Assembly: GCA_958009055.1 (NCBI GenBank)
Contig: OY253649.1
Coordinates: 1,240,001-1,304,000 of the forward strand
Reading direction: 5' to 3'
Length of the DNA stretch: 64,000 nt
Source of the DNA: Choricystis sp. odSpoLacu1
Taxonomy: Eukaryota; Chlorophyta; Trebouxiophyceae
The translations under genes were made by a program, and so were the position numbers. This document shows positions 31,389 to 42,606 of this stretch, one piece after another. Within the stretch, counting starts at the first letter, position 1. Every line of letters begins with the position of its first letter. The notes below the pieces were generated by a model. That model did not search any database. It was not told the DNA's origin and was given only the letters and a program-made list of their open reading frames with translations.

Positions 31389-31857
31389 CTACTCAATCCT
31401 GGCCCCGTGCTCTTTTGCTTCGCGCACCTTGGTCCCCAGCTTCTCCAGCAGGGACGGCCGCGACGAAAACGTCGCGGTTTCAGGCAGGTACTGCGCCCCG
31501 GCAAACGAAAAACCCCACCCCCACCCCAGGGCCAGCAGACCCACGCCGCAGCCGCCGCCCGCGCCCAGACCGGCAAAGCCGATGGGAGCGCCGCCAAAGC
31601 CCCAGCCGACGCCAAATCCGCAGCCGACGCCGATGCCTGAGTGGGTGGGGAGGGGGAGGCAATGGGAGCGCCTCGTCAGAGAAACAAACACAGTGATTGC
31701 GTTGGACACTGGGGCGGGCTGTCGGGCAGGGCAGGCGGGCGGCGGGCGGCGGAAACCAAGGGATGGGCGGCATGCGTGGATGCGCGGGCTTCTCGTTTCC
31801 TCTCACGCCCCACTTACCCAGGCCGGCGCCGCGGCCTGTGAACATGCGCAGGCCCAT
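31389..31857 (-). CDS. TGD5: TGD5-like glycine-rich plastid envelope protein, 95 aa
   Basis: In Arabidopsis, TGD5 is a small glycine-rich outer-envelope protein needed for ER-to-plastid lipid import alongside TGD1-4. Exon 1 (31818-31857) and exon 2 (31389-31636) are separated by a 181-nt intron with the only GTAAGT donor noticed in the window. The protein begins [14 protein letters not shown] and continues with the aromatic/glycine block [18 protein letters not shown], then [17 protein letters not shown], closely like the plant protein. The C-terminus is short and charged ([17 protein letters not shown]). The glycine pattern could in principle arise in unrelated glycine-rich proteins, but the [11 protein letters not shown] core is distinctive. 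Confidence 0.75.
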
Positions 31858-32070
31858 GGTGTGGCGTGAGTTCAGGGAAGAGATGGAAGAGGGGAAGGAA
31901 GAACGCGCAGAGAAACGCTCGTGCGGGAGTGATGAAGCATAAGTGTTTTCCTCTCACTTGTCCCCCGTCGCGCGGGCGAACACAGGCGTATAGAAGGAGA
32001 GCAGAGAAGCACACAGACTCACAAAACAGCTAACACACACAAAAAGAAAGAAAAAAAAAACACTAAAAAA

Positions 32071-32641
32071 TCAATACCCGCCACCCCCACCCCCACCGCC
32101 TCCCGCCCCGCTGATCGCCGCCTCTAACGCGCCCCTCGCGTCCTCCACCGCGTCCGCCAGGTCGGCCAAGCACCGCGACAGCACGGCTTTGGGGGTGCGC
32201 CGCCCCCGGGTGGCGACCTTGACGACGACCACGTGCTCGAGGGGATGGGGGACGCGGTACCCGGCAAATGTCACCTCCCCGTCCCGGTGCAACGCAGTCC
32301 GCACCAGGTTGCCCACCGTGTGGTCCTCCCGCTGCAGGGTGAAGGTGGCGGCGTGCTCGACGCGCGTGTCGCGTGCGTGGGCGACTTTCTTGACGCCGTC
32401 GGGGAGGACAAACTTGTCGTAGCTGCGTGGTTTCGGGGGGGGGGGGGGGGTCAGGGAGTGTGTCTCTCAACTCTCGCTGGCCCCAGGGCCCCAGGCCCAA
32501 GCGGCGGAAGCGCGGGGGGAGGGAGGAGGGGCGTGCGAATTTGGGCGGCCGGGGACGGGGCGGGATCCGGGGGCGCTTGCCCCGCGCCCCAGGACGCCTG
32601 CTCCCTCTCATGACACACACTCACCGGTCGGGCGCGTTCAT
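32071..32641 (-). CDS. RPB11: RNA polymerase II subunit RPB11, 122 aa
   Basis: RPB11 dimerises with RPB3 in the assembly core of RNA polymerase II. Exon 1 is only 17 nt (32625-32641, MNAPDR with split codon); exon 2 is 32071-32422. The family features are VLPDGVKKVAHARDTRVEHA, then the dimerisation signature LQREDHTVGNLVRTALHRD, VTFAGYRVPHPLEHVVVVKV and the C-terminal helix. The last residues are a glycine run ending in GGY, unlike other RPB11. The intron has a GTGAGT donor and a CAG acceptor and is G-rich. It is divergent from the small gene at 32814. The assignment is firm. Confidence 0.95.
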
Positions 32642-32813
32642 GGCGTGCGCGTGTGTGTGGGAGCGTTCTCCCCGCACGCGATTTTCCGCACCGTTTCCGT
32701 CGAAAAGAAGAGTGTCCGCTCACTCTTGCACCGTTTCTTCCTTTTTTGTCGTGTCTCTCTGTTTGCGGTCCCCCGCGACACGCCGGGCGTTGCCCCGAGA
32801 AGCCAATCACCCA

Positions 32814-33301
32814 ATGCCGACGTCTCTGCTGACTGCTGAAACCCTGAAGGCGGCGGCGGCGCGCGCGAGCGGGTGAGTGGGCCAAAACCCTGAGCAGAAG
32901 CGGAGACGCGCGACCCATGGCGGCCCCCCCGCCCCGCGCGCGCGGGTGCCGGCGCGCCCCCGCCCCGCCACTGCCACTGGGGTGGCACGATTGATTCCCA
33001 CGCCCTGGAGGGAGCGGCAGTGTGAGAGAGTGGCTGGGGGGCCGCCCCGCGGACACGCCATCCCTGTTGCTCATCGCCCGACCGTTGTCCCTTCCCCTCC
33101 CCCCCCCACAGCCCCGCCTCCACGCCCGTCGACGCTGCCGCCGCGCAGGAAGTGGCCGCCATCATGGCCACGCCCTCGCCCGCGGTGTACGTGCTGGGTA
33201 GCAGCCTGCCGCGCCCCCCTGCGCCGATGCCGCCGCCGCCCCAGACGTGCGCTGGCAGCGCGGCCCGCGCGGCGCGCGCGCCGACGCCGGCGTCGGCGTG
33301 A
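32814..33301 (+). CDS. unknown small protein, 82 aa, two exons
   Basis: Exon 1 (32814-32872) encodes [19 protein letters not shown]; exon 2 (33112-33301) continues to a TGA. The donor GTGAGT and the acceptor CCCCACAG match the window's intron style, and the split Gly codon keeps the frame. The protein has an N-terminal amphipathic helix, a middle DAAAAQEVAAIMATPS and a conserved-looking stretch AVYVLGSSLPRPPAPM followed by a proline run. I recognise no family. Being head-to-head with RPB11 (172 bp) supports a real promoter here. Confidence 0.5.
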
Positions 33302-33769
33302 ATGGTTTAGATTTTTTTTTTTTGCATGCTGCCTGTGTATGTACCACCACAGGCGAGGAGGGAGCACACCGCCCCCTCGCTCGTCTGCGTTTTTTTCTCC
33401 CTCCTTCGCTAGGCCCTTTTTGCACGCGGCGACGCGTTCCTTCCGCGCCCGGTATACTCCCCACTGAACCTACGATTCTTTTTGATTCAGGACGTGTGCC
33501 ATCATTTTTGTGTTTCAGGACACCTTGAAACAAGGGCGCACACGACTGAATTTTTCGCCACCCTACCCCACCTTTTTGCCCACCCCCACCACTCCGCCGC
33601 CATCGAAACTCTTGCCCCCTGCCTGATTGTACTGTTCGACACGCCCCAGCCTCCCTGGGCGTGCACGAAATGTAAGCTGATGCAAAACCAAAAGCTTTGT
33701 TTTACACTCGAAAAAAAAAAACAGAAAACATTTTTCGCTCATGAAAAAAGTGTACTCTCCCTCTCTCTC
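33302..33769. other. AT-richer convergent intergenic region with inverted repeats
   Basis: About 470 bp between facing 3' ends, clearly richer in A/T than coding DNA. It holds a hairpin at about 33639-33663 (CACGCCCCAG...CTGGGCGTG), a TGTAA (the green-algal polyadenylation signal) just after it, and a near-palindrome AAAACCAAAAGCTTTGTTTT at about 33684-33703. No known ncRNA is recognised. Confidence 0.5.
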
Positions 33770-36126
33770 CTACTCTTGCACATCCTCCAGTGTGGGGTCC
33801 GCAGGGTCCCACACGCCGCCATCCCCGCTGGCAGCACGCGACCCACCGCCCGGCTCCGCCCACCCGCGCTGCGACGAGAGCGGTGGCGCAGCCGCAGGCG
33901 GCGGGCCCCGCCCGCCCACCACTCTCGCCGCGGGGGGCGGCACCCCCAGCGCCGCCAGGCCAGCCTCCAGGCTGGCCGACAGGGAGGCGGCGGCGGCAGC
34001 CGCGTGCCAGCGGGCGGCCGCGGCGGCCGTGCCGCCCGCGGCGGCCGCGGAGGGGGTGCCGACCGGGGTTTCGCCCGTCGGCGGCCCACGCAGGGGGCCG
34101 CGCCACCCGGCGCGCAGCGCTTCTAATGAGCCAACATGCAGGTGAGCCCCCCCCGGGGACGCGGCCGCGGCGGCGGCCAGCCACGCGGCCGGCGGCGTCG
34201 CGCCCAGGGGGGGAGGGGGAGGGGGCGCCACACCGTACGACCCTGCGACAGACGCGACGCCGCCCCCAAACCCTGGCGTACCCAGACCCAGCAGGTCGGG
34301 AGCGGGAGGGGCGGCGACGGCGCGGGGGGCGGGGACGGGCACGCCGCCGCTCGCGGGCGGCGCGAGGGGGGAGAGGTGGGCGAGTGCCGCGACTGCGGCC
34401 GCGTGGGCGGCGGCGGCCGCGGCGGCGGGGTGGGGAGGGGGCGGAGGAAATGGAGGCGCGATTGTGGCTGCGGCAGCTGCCGCGGCGGCCTGCGCCGCGG
34501 CGGCAGCCTGCGCCTGCGCCGCGGCTCTCGCCGACGCTTCCCCCGACGCCGGCCGCACCGCGTCGGGCGGCGGCGGCGAAAACGTGCCGTCCCCCCGCCT
34601 CCCCGCCCCCGTCAGGAAGACGTGCCCCGACGCCTGGCCGGGCGTCCACCTCGTCGCTGGATCCCAGGCCAGCACGCCCTGCAGCCAGTCGAGCAGGGCT
34701 TCTCGGCGTTCAGCATCGCGCACAGGCGGCGGTGGCGTCGCGGACCGCGCGGCCGCGCCCGACGGCGGCCGCGCGGGGGCGCCGACGCCGACGACCCCCG
34801 CCAGCGTGGTGTGGGGGAAGTAGCGTTTGCCCAGGACGGGGGGGCGGCCGTGCTGGGCCTCGTATTCGGCTGGGGTCAAAAGCACATACCGACCACGCCC
34901 CGCCGCGTCGGCGCCGGGCGGCGGCGGCGGGTCGCCGCCGCGCCGCGCCCTGAAAAACTTGGGCGCCGCCGTCCCTCTCTCCACCAGCGCGTCGGGTGGC
35001 GGCCCCAACATCTCCACGATGCGGGCCAGTTGGTCGTATTCAGAGGCGCCGGGGAAGAGGGGGAGGCCGAGGGCCAGTTCGGCTGCCACACACCCCGCCG
35101 ACCACATGTCGATCGGCGGCCCGTACGCACACCCCAGCAACACTTCGGGGGCGCGGTAGAATCGGGACTGTACGTACGTGTAGGCGGGGCGGGAGGCTAA
35201 GCAGGCGGACCCAAAGTCGATCAATTTTACGTCGCCCGCGTCGAGCGCGCGCAGCAACACGTTCTCGGGCTTCACGTCGCAGTGCACGACGCGCGCAGCG
35301 GAAAGCACCCTCAACGCGGCCACAATCTGGCCCGTCAACACGCGCAACAGGTTGGGGGAGAGCCCCCGGAACCGGTTGCGGCGCACGAGGTCGTACAGGT
35401 TAAGGGAGAGGAGCTCAAACGACATGCAGAGGTGGCCCGCATGCACCCACGCGTCCAACAACGTGACGATGGTGGCCGCCCCGGCTCGCCCGCCGCGCGC
35501 GTTGAGCAGGCGCAGGACGCCGACCTCGACGCGGGCTTGCTGGTAGAAGGCGGGGGCGGCTTTGACGACTTTGACGGCGACAACAGGAGGGGAGGGCGAG
35601 GAGGCGGGCGGTGCAGCAGCATCGCCCGGCGCGGGGGACACGCCGCCCCCGCCGGGGGGGTCGCGCACGTCGCAGCGCACGACTTGGCCAAAGGTGCCCT
35701 GTCCCAGCAAGTCTTCGATGATGTACCTGTTTTGGGGTGGTGGAGGGTGGGTGGAGGGTGGGTGGGTGGGTTGCGGAAACGAAAACCAGTCACCCAAACT
35801 CTCCGTCAACCACACCACAACACTCACTGTCGCCCCCGGTCATTGGTCAGCACGTCCCCCACCCGCATGATGAGGTCGGAGTGTTCATTGTCGCGCCCCC
35901 CGTTGGCGACGGGGTCGCCCGGGTGCGTGAGCAGGCGCCCTGTCGGTGCAGCGGGGGGGCGCCCGCTGGAGGAGGCGGCGGTGGCGCCGTCCGCGACACG
36001 ACGCTCGCCACCCAGGGTGTGTGTTAGGAGGGAAGTGGGCTGTGTGGAGGGAGGGGGAGGAGGTGAGTGTGTCGCGCAAGAGCACCCATGCGTGCCAAAT
36101 TCGGGGCGCGCCCCCACCGGCTGCAT
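33770..36126 (-). CDS. YAK1: YAK1-type dual-specificity protein kinase (DYRK family), about 751 aa
   Basis: YAK1 kinases act in growth and stress control downstream of TOR. Exon 1 (35828 to a probable start at 36126) ends with the Yak1-specific lead-in NEHSDLIMRVGDVLTNDRG. Exon 2 (33770-35726) begins with the kinase domain YIIEDLLGQGTFGQVV. VAVKVVK carries the ATP-binding lysine, HCDVKPENVLL the catalytic loop and LIDFGSAC the magnesium-binding DFG. The activation loop YTYVQSRFYRAPE has the DYRK Tyr-x-Tyr autophosphorylation site. The C-terminal third (about residues 440-750) is disordered, Ala/Pro/Gln-rich. The true start could lie in an additional upstream exon, since residues 15-40 look partly intron-like. 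It is divergent from MAU2. Confidence 0.92.
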
Positions 36127-36472
36127 TCAGCCTTGGCCCGCATCGGCGTCACCGCCCAGTCGCAGGGTGGTGTGTCAGTTGCCGAGTGACGTGGCGCGCA
36201 GCGCGTGGCGGGGGTGGCGGGCGGGGGTGCTGTTCGCGGGTAGGGCGTGACGTCAGCGAAAAGCGGGCTGATGCCAGCGCCCACCACCAGCCAGCTCACC
36301 TTGCCACCCCCTGTCGGCCCGTCCATGTGTGGGCAATGTGTGGGCCGCGGGCTAGGGGCGTCAAACTCTGACAACGCGGGCGCGCCCACACACACACGCA
36401 CCCTGGGAATGGCCACGAGGAAACAACGAGTGGCCTGCCGCAACACGTTTCGTCGCTTTTGTGCTTGCACCC
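36127..36472. promoter_or_regulatory. shared upstream region of YAK1 and MAU2
   Basis: About 345 bp between divergent genes; may include an undetected 5' exon of YAK1. No regulatory motif recognised. Confidence 0.4.
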
Positions 36473-38540
36473 ATGGCCCCGCGGTCGGCCACCGACCGCG
36501 GCACCGACGCGCGCGCCGCTGGCGCGCTGCGTGGGCTGGCTGCCCGCTTTGAAGCGTCGGGCGCTGTGGCCCAGGTGCGTGGGAGGGGAGGAACCGACCA
36601 ATGTGTGTTTTGTCGATAGAGACGACGTGTGTCCACACCGCTCCACCACCTCGTTCACCCACACACGTACACGCACACACACACAGGCCATCAAGTGTTA
36701 TGACGCCGTCCTGGAGCTGGGCGTGGACGATCCTTGCACCACTGCCTTGACCCGGCTGGCCGCAGCGCGCGTGCTGATGGGCGGCACCGCCAACGCGGCG
36801 GACGCGAGGGCGCACCTAGAGCGAGCGGTGAGTGTGGAGGGAGGGAGAGGGAGGGATTGTGTGTGCGTGTGGAAAACCCTCACAAACTTCCCCCACCCAC
36901 CCACCCCCAGCGCCTGGCCCTCGCCCCCGTCCCCGGCGCCCACGACCTCAAGTGCGCCGTCTTGGCCGACCTGTCCGACGTGCAGGCGGCCTGCGGTGAC
37001 GCCCGAGGCGCGGCTGCGACGCGTGCTGATGGTGTCGCTGCCGCGCGCGCGCGGCAGCCGCCGGGCGCACCGGGGACGCCACGTCAGCAGCAGCCTGGGC
37101 CGCCCACTTTGTCACCAGTGCGGCGGCCGCCTGTCCCGACGGCGCCGCCGCGGCCGCCACGCTGGCCGGGGCGGAGGAAGCGTGTGCGGGCGCCGACGCG
37201 GTCACGACCGCAGCGCTCGCGCTCGCACGCGGCGCGGCGGCCGCCCGCTCGGGCGATGCGCCGGGCGGGGTGGCCCACGTGCAGGACGGCCTGCGCGCCC
37301 TGAAACGGGCGCGGCGAGAGGGTGGTGGTGGTGGTGGTGGCGCAGACCCAGTCGCTGCTACGGCCGCTGCTCTCGCTCACGCGCGCGCGCTCACGCTGCG
37401 TGTGCACCTGTCCCTTGCTGCCAGCTCCCCCGCCGACGACCTGGCACTCAGCACCAGTGCTGAAAACGTGGCGGCGGGGCTGGCAGCCGCTGCCGACGCT
37501 GTGCCACCATCCGCGCCCGGCGGCCGCGCCGCGCGCGCGCGGCGGCCGCCCTCGCCGCCGCCGCCGTGCTGCGCCCGGTGGCCAAGTTTGCGCCCGCCAA
37601 TGTGCACCTCGCCCGAGGCCTGGAGGAGGTGGACGCCGGCCTGGCGGCGCTGGGGGTGGGGGCGGAGTCGCGCGAAGACGAGTTGCCGCTACACACGGCA
37701 CAAGCGGCTGCCCCCCTCGTCCGCCTGCACGCCGCCCTGCTGGCCTCCCGGTCCCGCGCCTGGCTGGCCCAAACTGAGCTGGCTCGTGGGAGGCGGGACG
37801 CGGCCGCCGCGCTGGCGGTGGCGGCCGCGTGGCCGGTGGCGACCGCGCCGGTCGCACCAGTCCTTCGCGCGACGGCGTCTCATTACGCGCTGTTGACGCG
37901 TGAGCTCGGCCCCGCTCGGGCCGGCTTTGCGGCGTTGGCGACCGCGGGAGGGAACACCACAGGCCCCGCCCCCCCCGCCGCCGCCGCCGCGGCGGCGGGC
38001 GCTCTCTCTGCGCTCGCAGAATTAGCAGACCACGACAACGACGCCGGCGGCGGCCCCACCGCGCGCGCAGTGGCCGCCCTCAAAGCGGGCGGCGCCTACC
38101 CCACCGCCCCCACCGCCGTCCCACGCTACCACCGGACCCTGGCCCAGCTGGCGCTGGGGGCGACGCTCGCGCGGTCGGAGGACGGCCCCGGCGCGCGCCG
38201 CGCGCTCGCGTCGGCAGTGAAAGGCGCCCAACTCGCCGTCGTCGACTTTCAGCTGCTCACCCACGCCCTGGCCGCCATGGCCCCCGTCCAAGCAGACACC
38301 GGGGACGTGGACGGGGGGCGCCAGATGGTGGCGTCGGCAGTCACACTGGCGCGTGAGACTCGCGACGGTGTCGCCCTGCTTGCCGCCGCGTCTGTGTGGA
38401 CCCCCACAGACGCGCAGGCGGAGGAGGCGGCCGCCTGGTGTGCGAAGAAGAGGAGGGAGGTGGAGGACGCGGTGGAGGAGGCGATGGCGGAGGGAGGGGA
38501 GCACGCGGGCGTGGTGGCGTACGCGGAGAGGGGGGCCTGA
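36473..38540 (+). CDS. MAU2: cohesin loader subunit MAU2/SCC4, about 622 aa, two frame breaks
   Basis: MAU2 (SCC4) with SCC2 loads cohesin onto chromatin. Exons 36473-36574, 36687-36827 and 36911-38540. The protein is a TPR-like superhelix: AIKCYDAVLELGVDDP, ARVLMGGTANAADARAHLERA, HDLKCAVLADLSDVQAACGD, and later a helix starting AHVQDGLRALKRARRE. The C-terminal part has LARSEDGPGARRALASAVKG and LLTHALAAMAPVQADTGDV. The frame breaks in two (CG)n tracts (37042-37053 and 37530-37542). Removing one CG unit at each makes exon 3 exactly divisible by three and yields the expected family length (human MAU2 is about 610). Family assignment rests on the N-terminal TPRs and length. Confidence 0.85.
37042..37053. 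repeat. (CG)n tract breaking the MAU2 frame
   Basis: 8 nt between upstream GCC and downstream GCG GCA codons, 3k+2. Confidence 0.7.
37530..37542. repeat. second (CG)n tract breaking the MAU2 frame
   Basis: Again a 3k+2 offset between the frames on either side. Confidence 0.7.
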
Positions 38541-38702
38541 ACGCGTCGGCGCGGGCGGTCAGAATGTAGGCTTGCACTTGGTTGAGATGCCGTGTGGGAG
38601 GGTGGGGAGAGAGAGGTGAAGTGAGAAAAACGACGCATCGCTTTGGAAAATACACTTCTGTCCCGATCCCGCTTTCAAGTCGGCGGTACCCCACGCCCCA
38701 AA

Positions 38703-40320
38703 ATGCCGTCCTCCCTCGTCGCGGATGCAGCCGCCCTGGCAGACGCGCTTATCCCGTCCGCGGACGCGGCGGCCGCCTTTTTGACGCGCCACCCTCTGCC
38801 GTCCATCTTCGACGCGCTGTCCTCCGGGCCAGGCGCCCCGCCAGCCGACGTGGACGTCGTGGCTCGCGCCCTGACCATCGCGTTGAACACGCCAGCTGGC
38901 GCGGCAGCGTTGGTGGGAGCAACACCGTTCGCGGTGGCAGCTGCGGGGTCGCCGGCCCCCGCGCTGCGGGCGCTGGCAGCCGCCCAGCTGGGGCGGCTGC
39001 TGGCTGCTGGTGAGGGAGCTGCAGGGCACGTGGCAGTGGCGTTGGCGGGGCTGCTGGCGGATGGGGATGCAGGCGTCGCGTCGGCTGCCGAGACGGCTGC
39101 GACACGCGCGGCGCGCGCGTCTGTGACGGTGCCGTCCACCCTCCTCTCCCCAGGCGTGCTGGACGCCGTCCTGGCCTCGCCGGACGCCCGCATCCGGCTG
39201 CGCGGCCTGGCGGTGGCGGCAGCCGCCGTCACCCGGGTGGCGGGAGGGGGGGGGGGCGTCAGCTGCTGCCGCCGCGGCTGAACGTGTTCTGCGCCCGCTT
39301 GCATCAGAACTGGCGGCCGCCGCCGCCGACCCGCTGGCCGCGGCCGCCGCCCTGGCCACAGTGGCGGACACGGTGGCCGTCACGTCAGCTGGGGACGCGT
39401 CAGGCGGGCGGGTGGCGGCCCTGCTGGCGCGCGGCGTCGGGCGCGCACTCGCCTCACTGCTCGCGCCACCGACCGACACGACTCTCCGCGCCCAAGCCCT
39501 GCAGACGGCCGCCTCACTGGCCGCCGCCGCGGAAGCCTGCCCCGACAAAGATGACGCCACGCCCGCCCTGACGGCGGCCGTGGTGGATGGGGTGGACCGC
39601 GCACTCACAGGCAATGGCGGCGCGTTTGACGCGAACGCCGACGCAGAGGAGGAGGCCGCCATCCTCGCCATCGGTGCCCTGGCCTCCACGCCCGCCGGCG
39701 CTGACGCCATCGCTGTGCGGGTGCCCTCCGTGCTGACCGCGGTGGCGACCGCCGCGTTGGGTGGGCGCGCGCGGGCGGGCGCGCGGGTGGCCGCGCTGCA
39801 CGCGGTGGCCGCGGTCGCGGGTGCCGAGCGCGCGCGTGCGCGAGGCGACCGCACGTCCGCCTGGCTGTCCCCCGATGGTGAAGCCGCCCTGGCGAGGGCC
39901 GTGCACTCGGGCGCGGCCGCGTCGGTTGCTGGGCGGTCGCCGTCTGCGGCGTTGGACGCGGTGGCTGCATCCCCCGACGCAGAAACTCGATTCGCCGCCT
40001 ACCGCTGCCTCATCGGCCTGGCCCTGCGCGACTGGGGCGCGGCAGACGTGGCACTCCACGCCCCCCTGCTGGCCAGAGTGACCGACACCCGGGCGACGGC
40101 GGCAACCGCGGCCGCCGAGTGGCGGCACGCGGCCGCATTGGCGCTCAGTGCGACAGCGACCGACGTCGCTGCCGGCAGGGGCGGGAGTGGATTGGGAGAG
40201 GTCCAGCAGGCTGCGTTAGCAGCGGCAGCACCGCGACTAGAGGCTGCTGTGCGGTCGGGGCCGCACGGGCTGGGGGGGAGTGTCGGGCAGAGCGTGGCGA
40301 CGCTCGGGGCGGGTGGATGA
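38703..40320 (+). CDS. PSMD5: PSMD5-like 26S proteasome assembly chaperone, about 538 aa, one frame break
   Basis: PSMD5 (S5b) is an ARM/HEAT protein that assists base assembly of the 26S proteasome. ATG 38703 to TGA 40318-40320. The N-terminal block FLTRHPLPSIFDALSS is typical of the family. A run of Ala-rich ARM repeats follows, then the conserved C-terminal region RFAAYRCLIGLALRDWGAAD and LEAAVRSGPHG, which resembles the plant homologue. The frame breaks in a G11 run (39246-39256), and one G fewer restores a 539-codon frame. A (GA)-rich tract follows the stop. The assignment is good but not certain because ARM repeats are degenerate. Confidence 0.75.
39246..39256. repeat. G11 run breaking the PSMD5-like frame
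   Basis: 10 nt offset between frames, 3k+1; one G in excess. Confidence 0.7.
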
Positions 40321-40479
40321 ACGAGAGAGGAGAGAGGGAGAAAGAGAGAGGGAAAAAGGAACGAAAACTCATAACAACGCAAAACGACAGTCTTTCTGTG
40401 TTGCGGGTGACGAGGACGCGGCAGAGGCGCCGCGTGTCGCGCCCCTCGCGACTTGGCTCTCACACGCCTGCACACACAC

Positions 40480-42391
40480 ATGCTGGCGCCCACCAGAGAC
40501 AGCGCGCCCCCCGCGCCACGGCGCGGGGGCGTTGCGGCCCACATTCGGGCCGCGCGCGCGGCGCTGGACGCCGCCCTGGCGGCGGCGGAGGTGCAGGACG
40601 CGGTGACAGAGCTTAAAAGTGACAGGTGGGTTGTGTGGCGTGAGAGAGGGAGGTGGGAGGGGGGGAGGAGCGGGCGGGGGGAAACGCGCCAAAGGTCAGC
40701 GTGCGAAGCGGGCGCGGCGCACCCATGGCAAACGCCGCGGCCCACGCACACACACACGCTTCTCTGCTGCCGTGCTGACATAAACACCTCCACGCACACA
40801 CAGCACACACAACGCTGCCGCCGCCATCGCCGCTCTCACCGCAAAACGCGATGCGTTGCGGTCCGCCCTTGCGGACGCACGCAGCCAGCTGGACGCGGCC
40901 GCGGCCGCCGCCGCCGACGTGACAGCCGCACGTGAAGTAGCGGCCGCTGCCGAGGCGCGGGCGGTGGCGGCCGAGGCACGGCTGGCGGCGGCTGGTGTGG
41001 TACTGCCGCTGCCCGCGCCACCACCCCTCGCGTCGCTGGACGGCGGAGACGCGGTGCGCGTGGCGTCGCCTCCACTGAGGCGAGTGCATGCCGTCGAAAC
41101 CGGGACCGAGGCCGAGGCGGAGCGGCCACCCCCCGCCGCGGCGGCTCCCCAACCCACTACCCGCCCCAAACGCCCACGCACGGGGGGCACCGCCGCCCGG
41201 TCGGACGACTCCACCCGGGCCGCCGTGCGGGCGGCCCGCGCCGAGTCGGCGGGAGCGTCGAACGAGGTGTCGCCCCAGGGCGGCGACGCCGCGCCGCCGC
41301 GCGGAGTCGCACGCCCGCGCGGCGCGTCTGCGCCGCCGCCGGACAACCCCGCCTCCCCCGCCGCTCGCCCGCAGTCGGGGGGAGGGTCGTACGACGGGTC
41401 GCCCGGGTCGGGTGGCGACCTGACGCCCCAGTCCAAGGCGGGCGGCGGCAGTGGGGAAGACCGGGGCGCCGTCGTCGAAGCGCCACCGCCTCCGCGCGGA
41501 GCGTTGCACGAGCCCGAGCCGTCGCCCTCGCCCCGCGCGCCGGCGGCCGGTGGAGGGCGGGGTGCTGGGCGACCGGTTGATCCGGCGCCACCGCGGCCGC
41601 CACCGCGCCAGGCGCTGCCAGCGCGGCCGCCGCCGCCGCGTGCCGCCGCCTCTCGCCCACTCGCCCCGCTTCTCGGCCCCTGCCCCCGCGCCGTGGACGC
41701 GGACCCGCCGTTCACGTGGCGGGTGGCGCGTCCGCCCCCTCCCCGTGGGGTGCGCGGCAGCGAGAACGCGCCCCCTCCGCCACCCGCCGCTGCACCCGAC
41801 CGGTCGCGCTCGCCGCCCCCGCGCGCCGCGCCGCCGCGACCCCCGGCCGCCTCCCCACCCTGGCGCCCCGTGCTGCGAGGCCCGTCCCCGTGCGGCATCG
41901 ATGAAGCAATGGCCGTGCTGGACGTCCCCATCCTGGGGGCGACCCGCCCCGACGCGCCGCGCGAGCGCGCGACGCGGCCGGCCGTCGTCGATCGCGCGCC
42001 GGTGCGGGCGCCGGTGCCCCCACCACCCGGAACCCACCGCTACATCGAACCCATCCGCCGCAAAGATGACCGCGAAGCGTTGGCGGGCGTCCCGTGCGCT
42101 GACTGTGCTGATTTTTACACAGCAGCCGCGGCCTGGCGCGCGGCCAACGGCGCGACCCACGCGCCGCCCCCGGGGCGCCGTCCTGCATGCGGCCACACTG
42201 TGGCGGCGCCCCCGCCCCCCACCGCCGCCCAGCTGGCCCAGGTGGCGTCGCGGCACCGGTATCGGTGGGTGCCGCCCGCCACGCCACCCGGGTTTTGGAG
42301 GTTTGGGTTTGGCGACTCAATGGACTCGAGGGCGGTGGCGGATCGTGACGGCGATGGCGAGGGGCCGACGCCGTCGTCCAGGGGAGGGTAG
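40480..42391 (+). CDS. COM1: COM1/CtIP/Sae2 DNA-end-resection factor, 577 aa
   Basis: Stimulates MRE11-complex nuclease activity to start resection of double-strand breaks in meiosis and repair. Exon 1 (40480-40625) and exon 2 (40804-42391). The N-terminal coiled coil (about residues 20-110, AHIRAARAALDAALAAAEVQ onwards) would mediate oligomerisation. Residues 120-440 are a long disordered Pro/Ala/Arg-rich linker. The C-terminal Sae2/CtIP domain has RYIEPIRRKDDREAL, the Cys-x-x-Cys motif CADCADFYTA and the catalytic signature SRHRYRWVPPATPPGFWRFGF, with the conserved RHR and the TPPGFW end. The middle also holds several SP/TP sites. The C-terminal signature makes the call strong. It shares a pathway with ATM in the same window. 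Confidence 0.9.
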
Positions 42392-42606
42392 AAGGAAGGA
42401 TGCTGGTTGTGTGGCGTCGCATAGAAAGCAGAGCGTTTTTTTTCACGGAGTGGAACCAATCGAAAGGGAGCGTTACCACCACTCGTCAGCCTTTCTCACC
42501 TATTTCCTCCGGCGCCTCTCCCCCTCCTTCTCAGACCCTGGTGGCGACGTCTGGTGTGGCGTGCGTTACCTCTCATCGCACGCACGCTCAGGCACCTCCC
42601 ACACAC

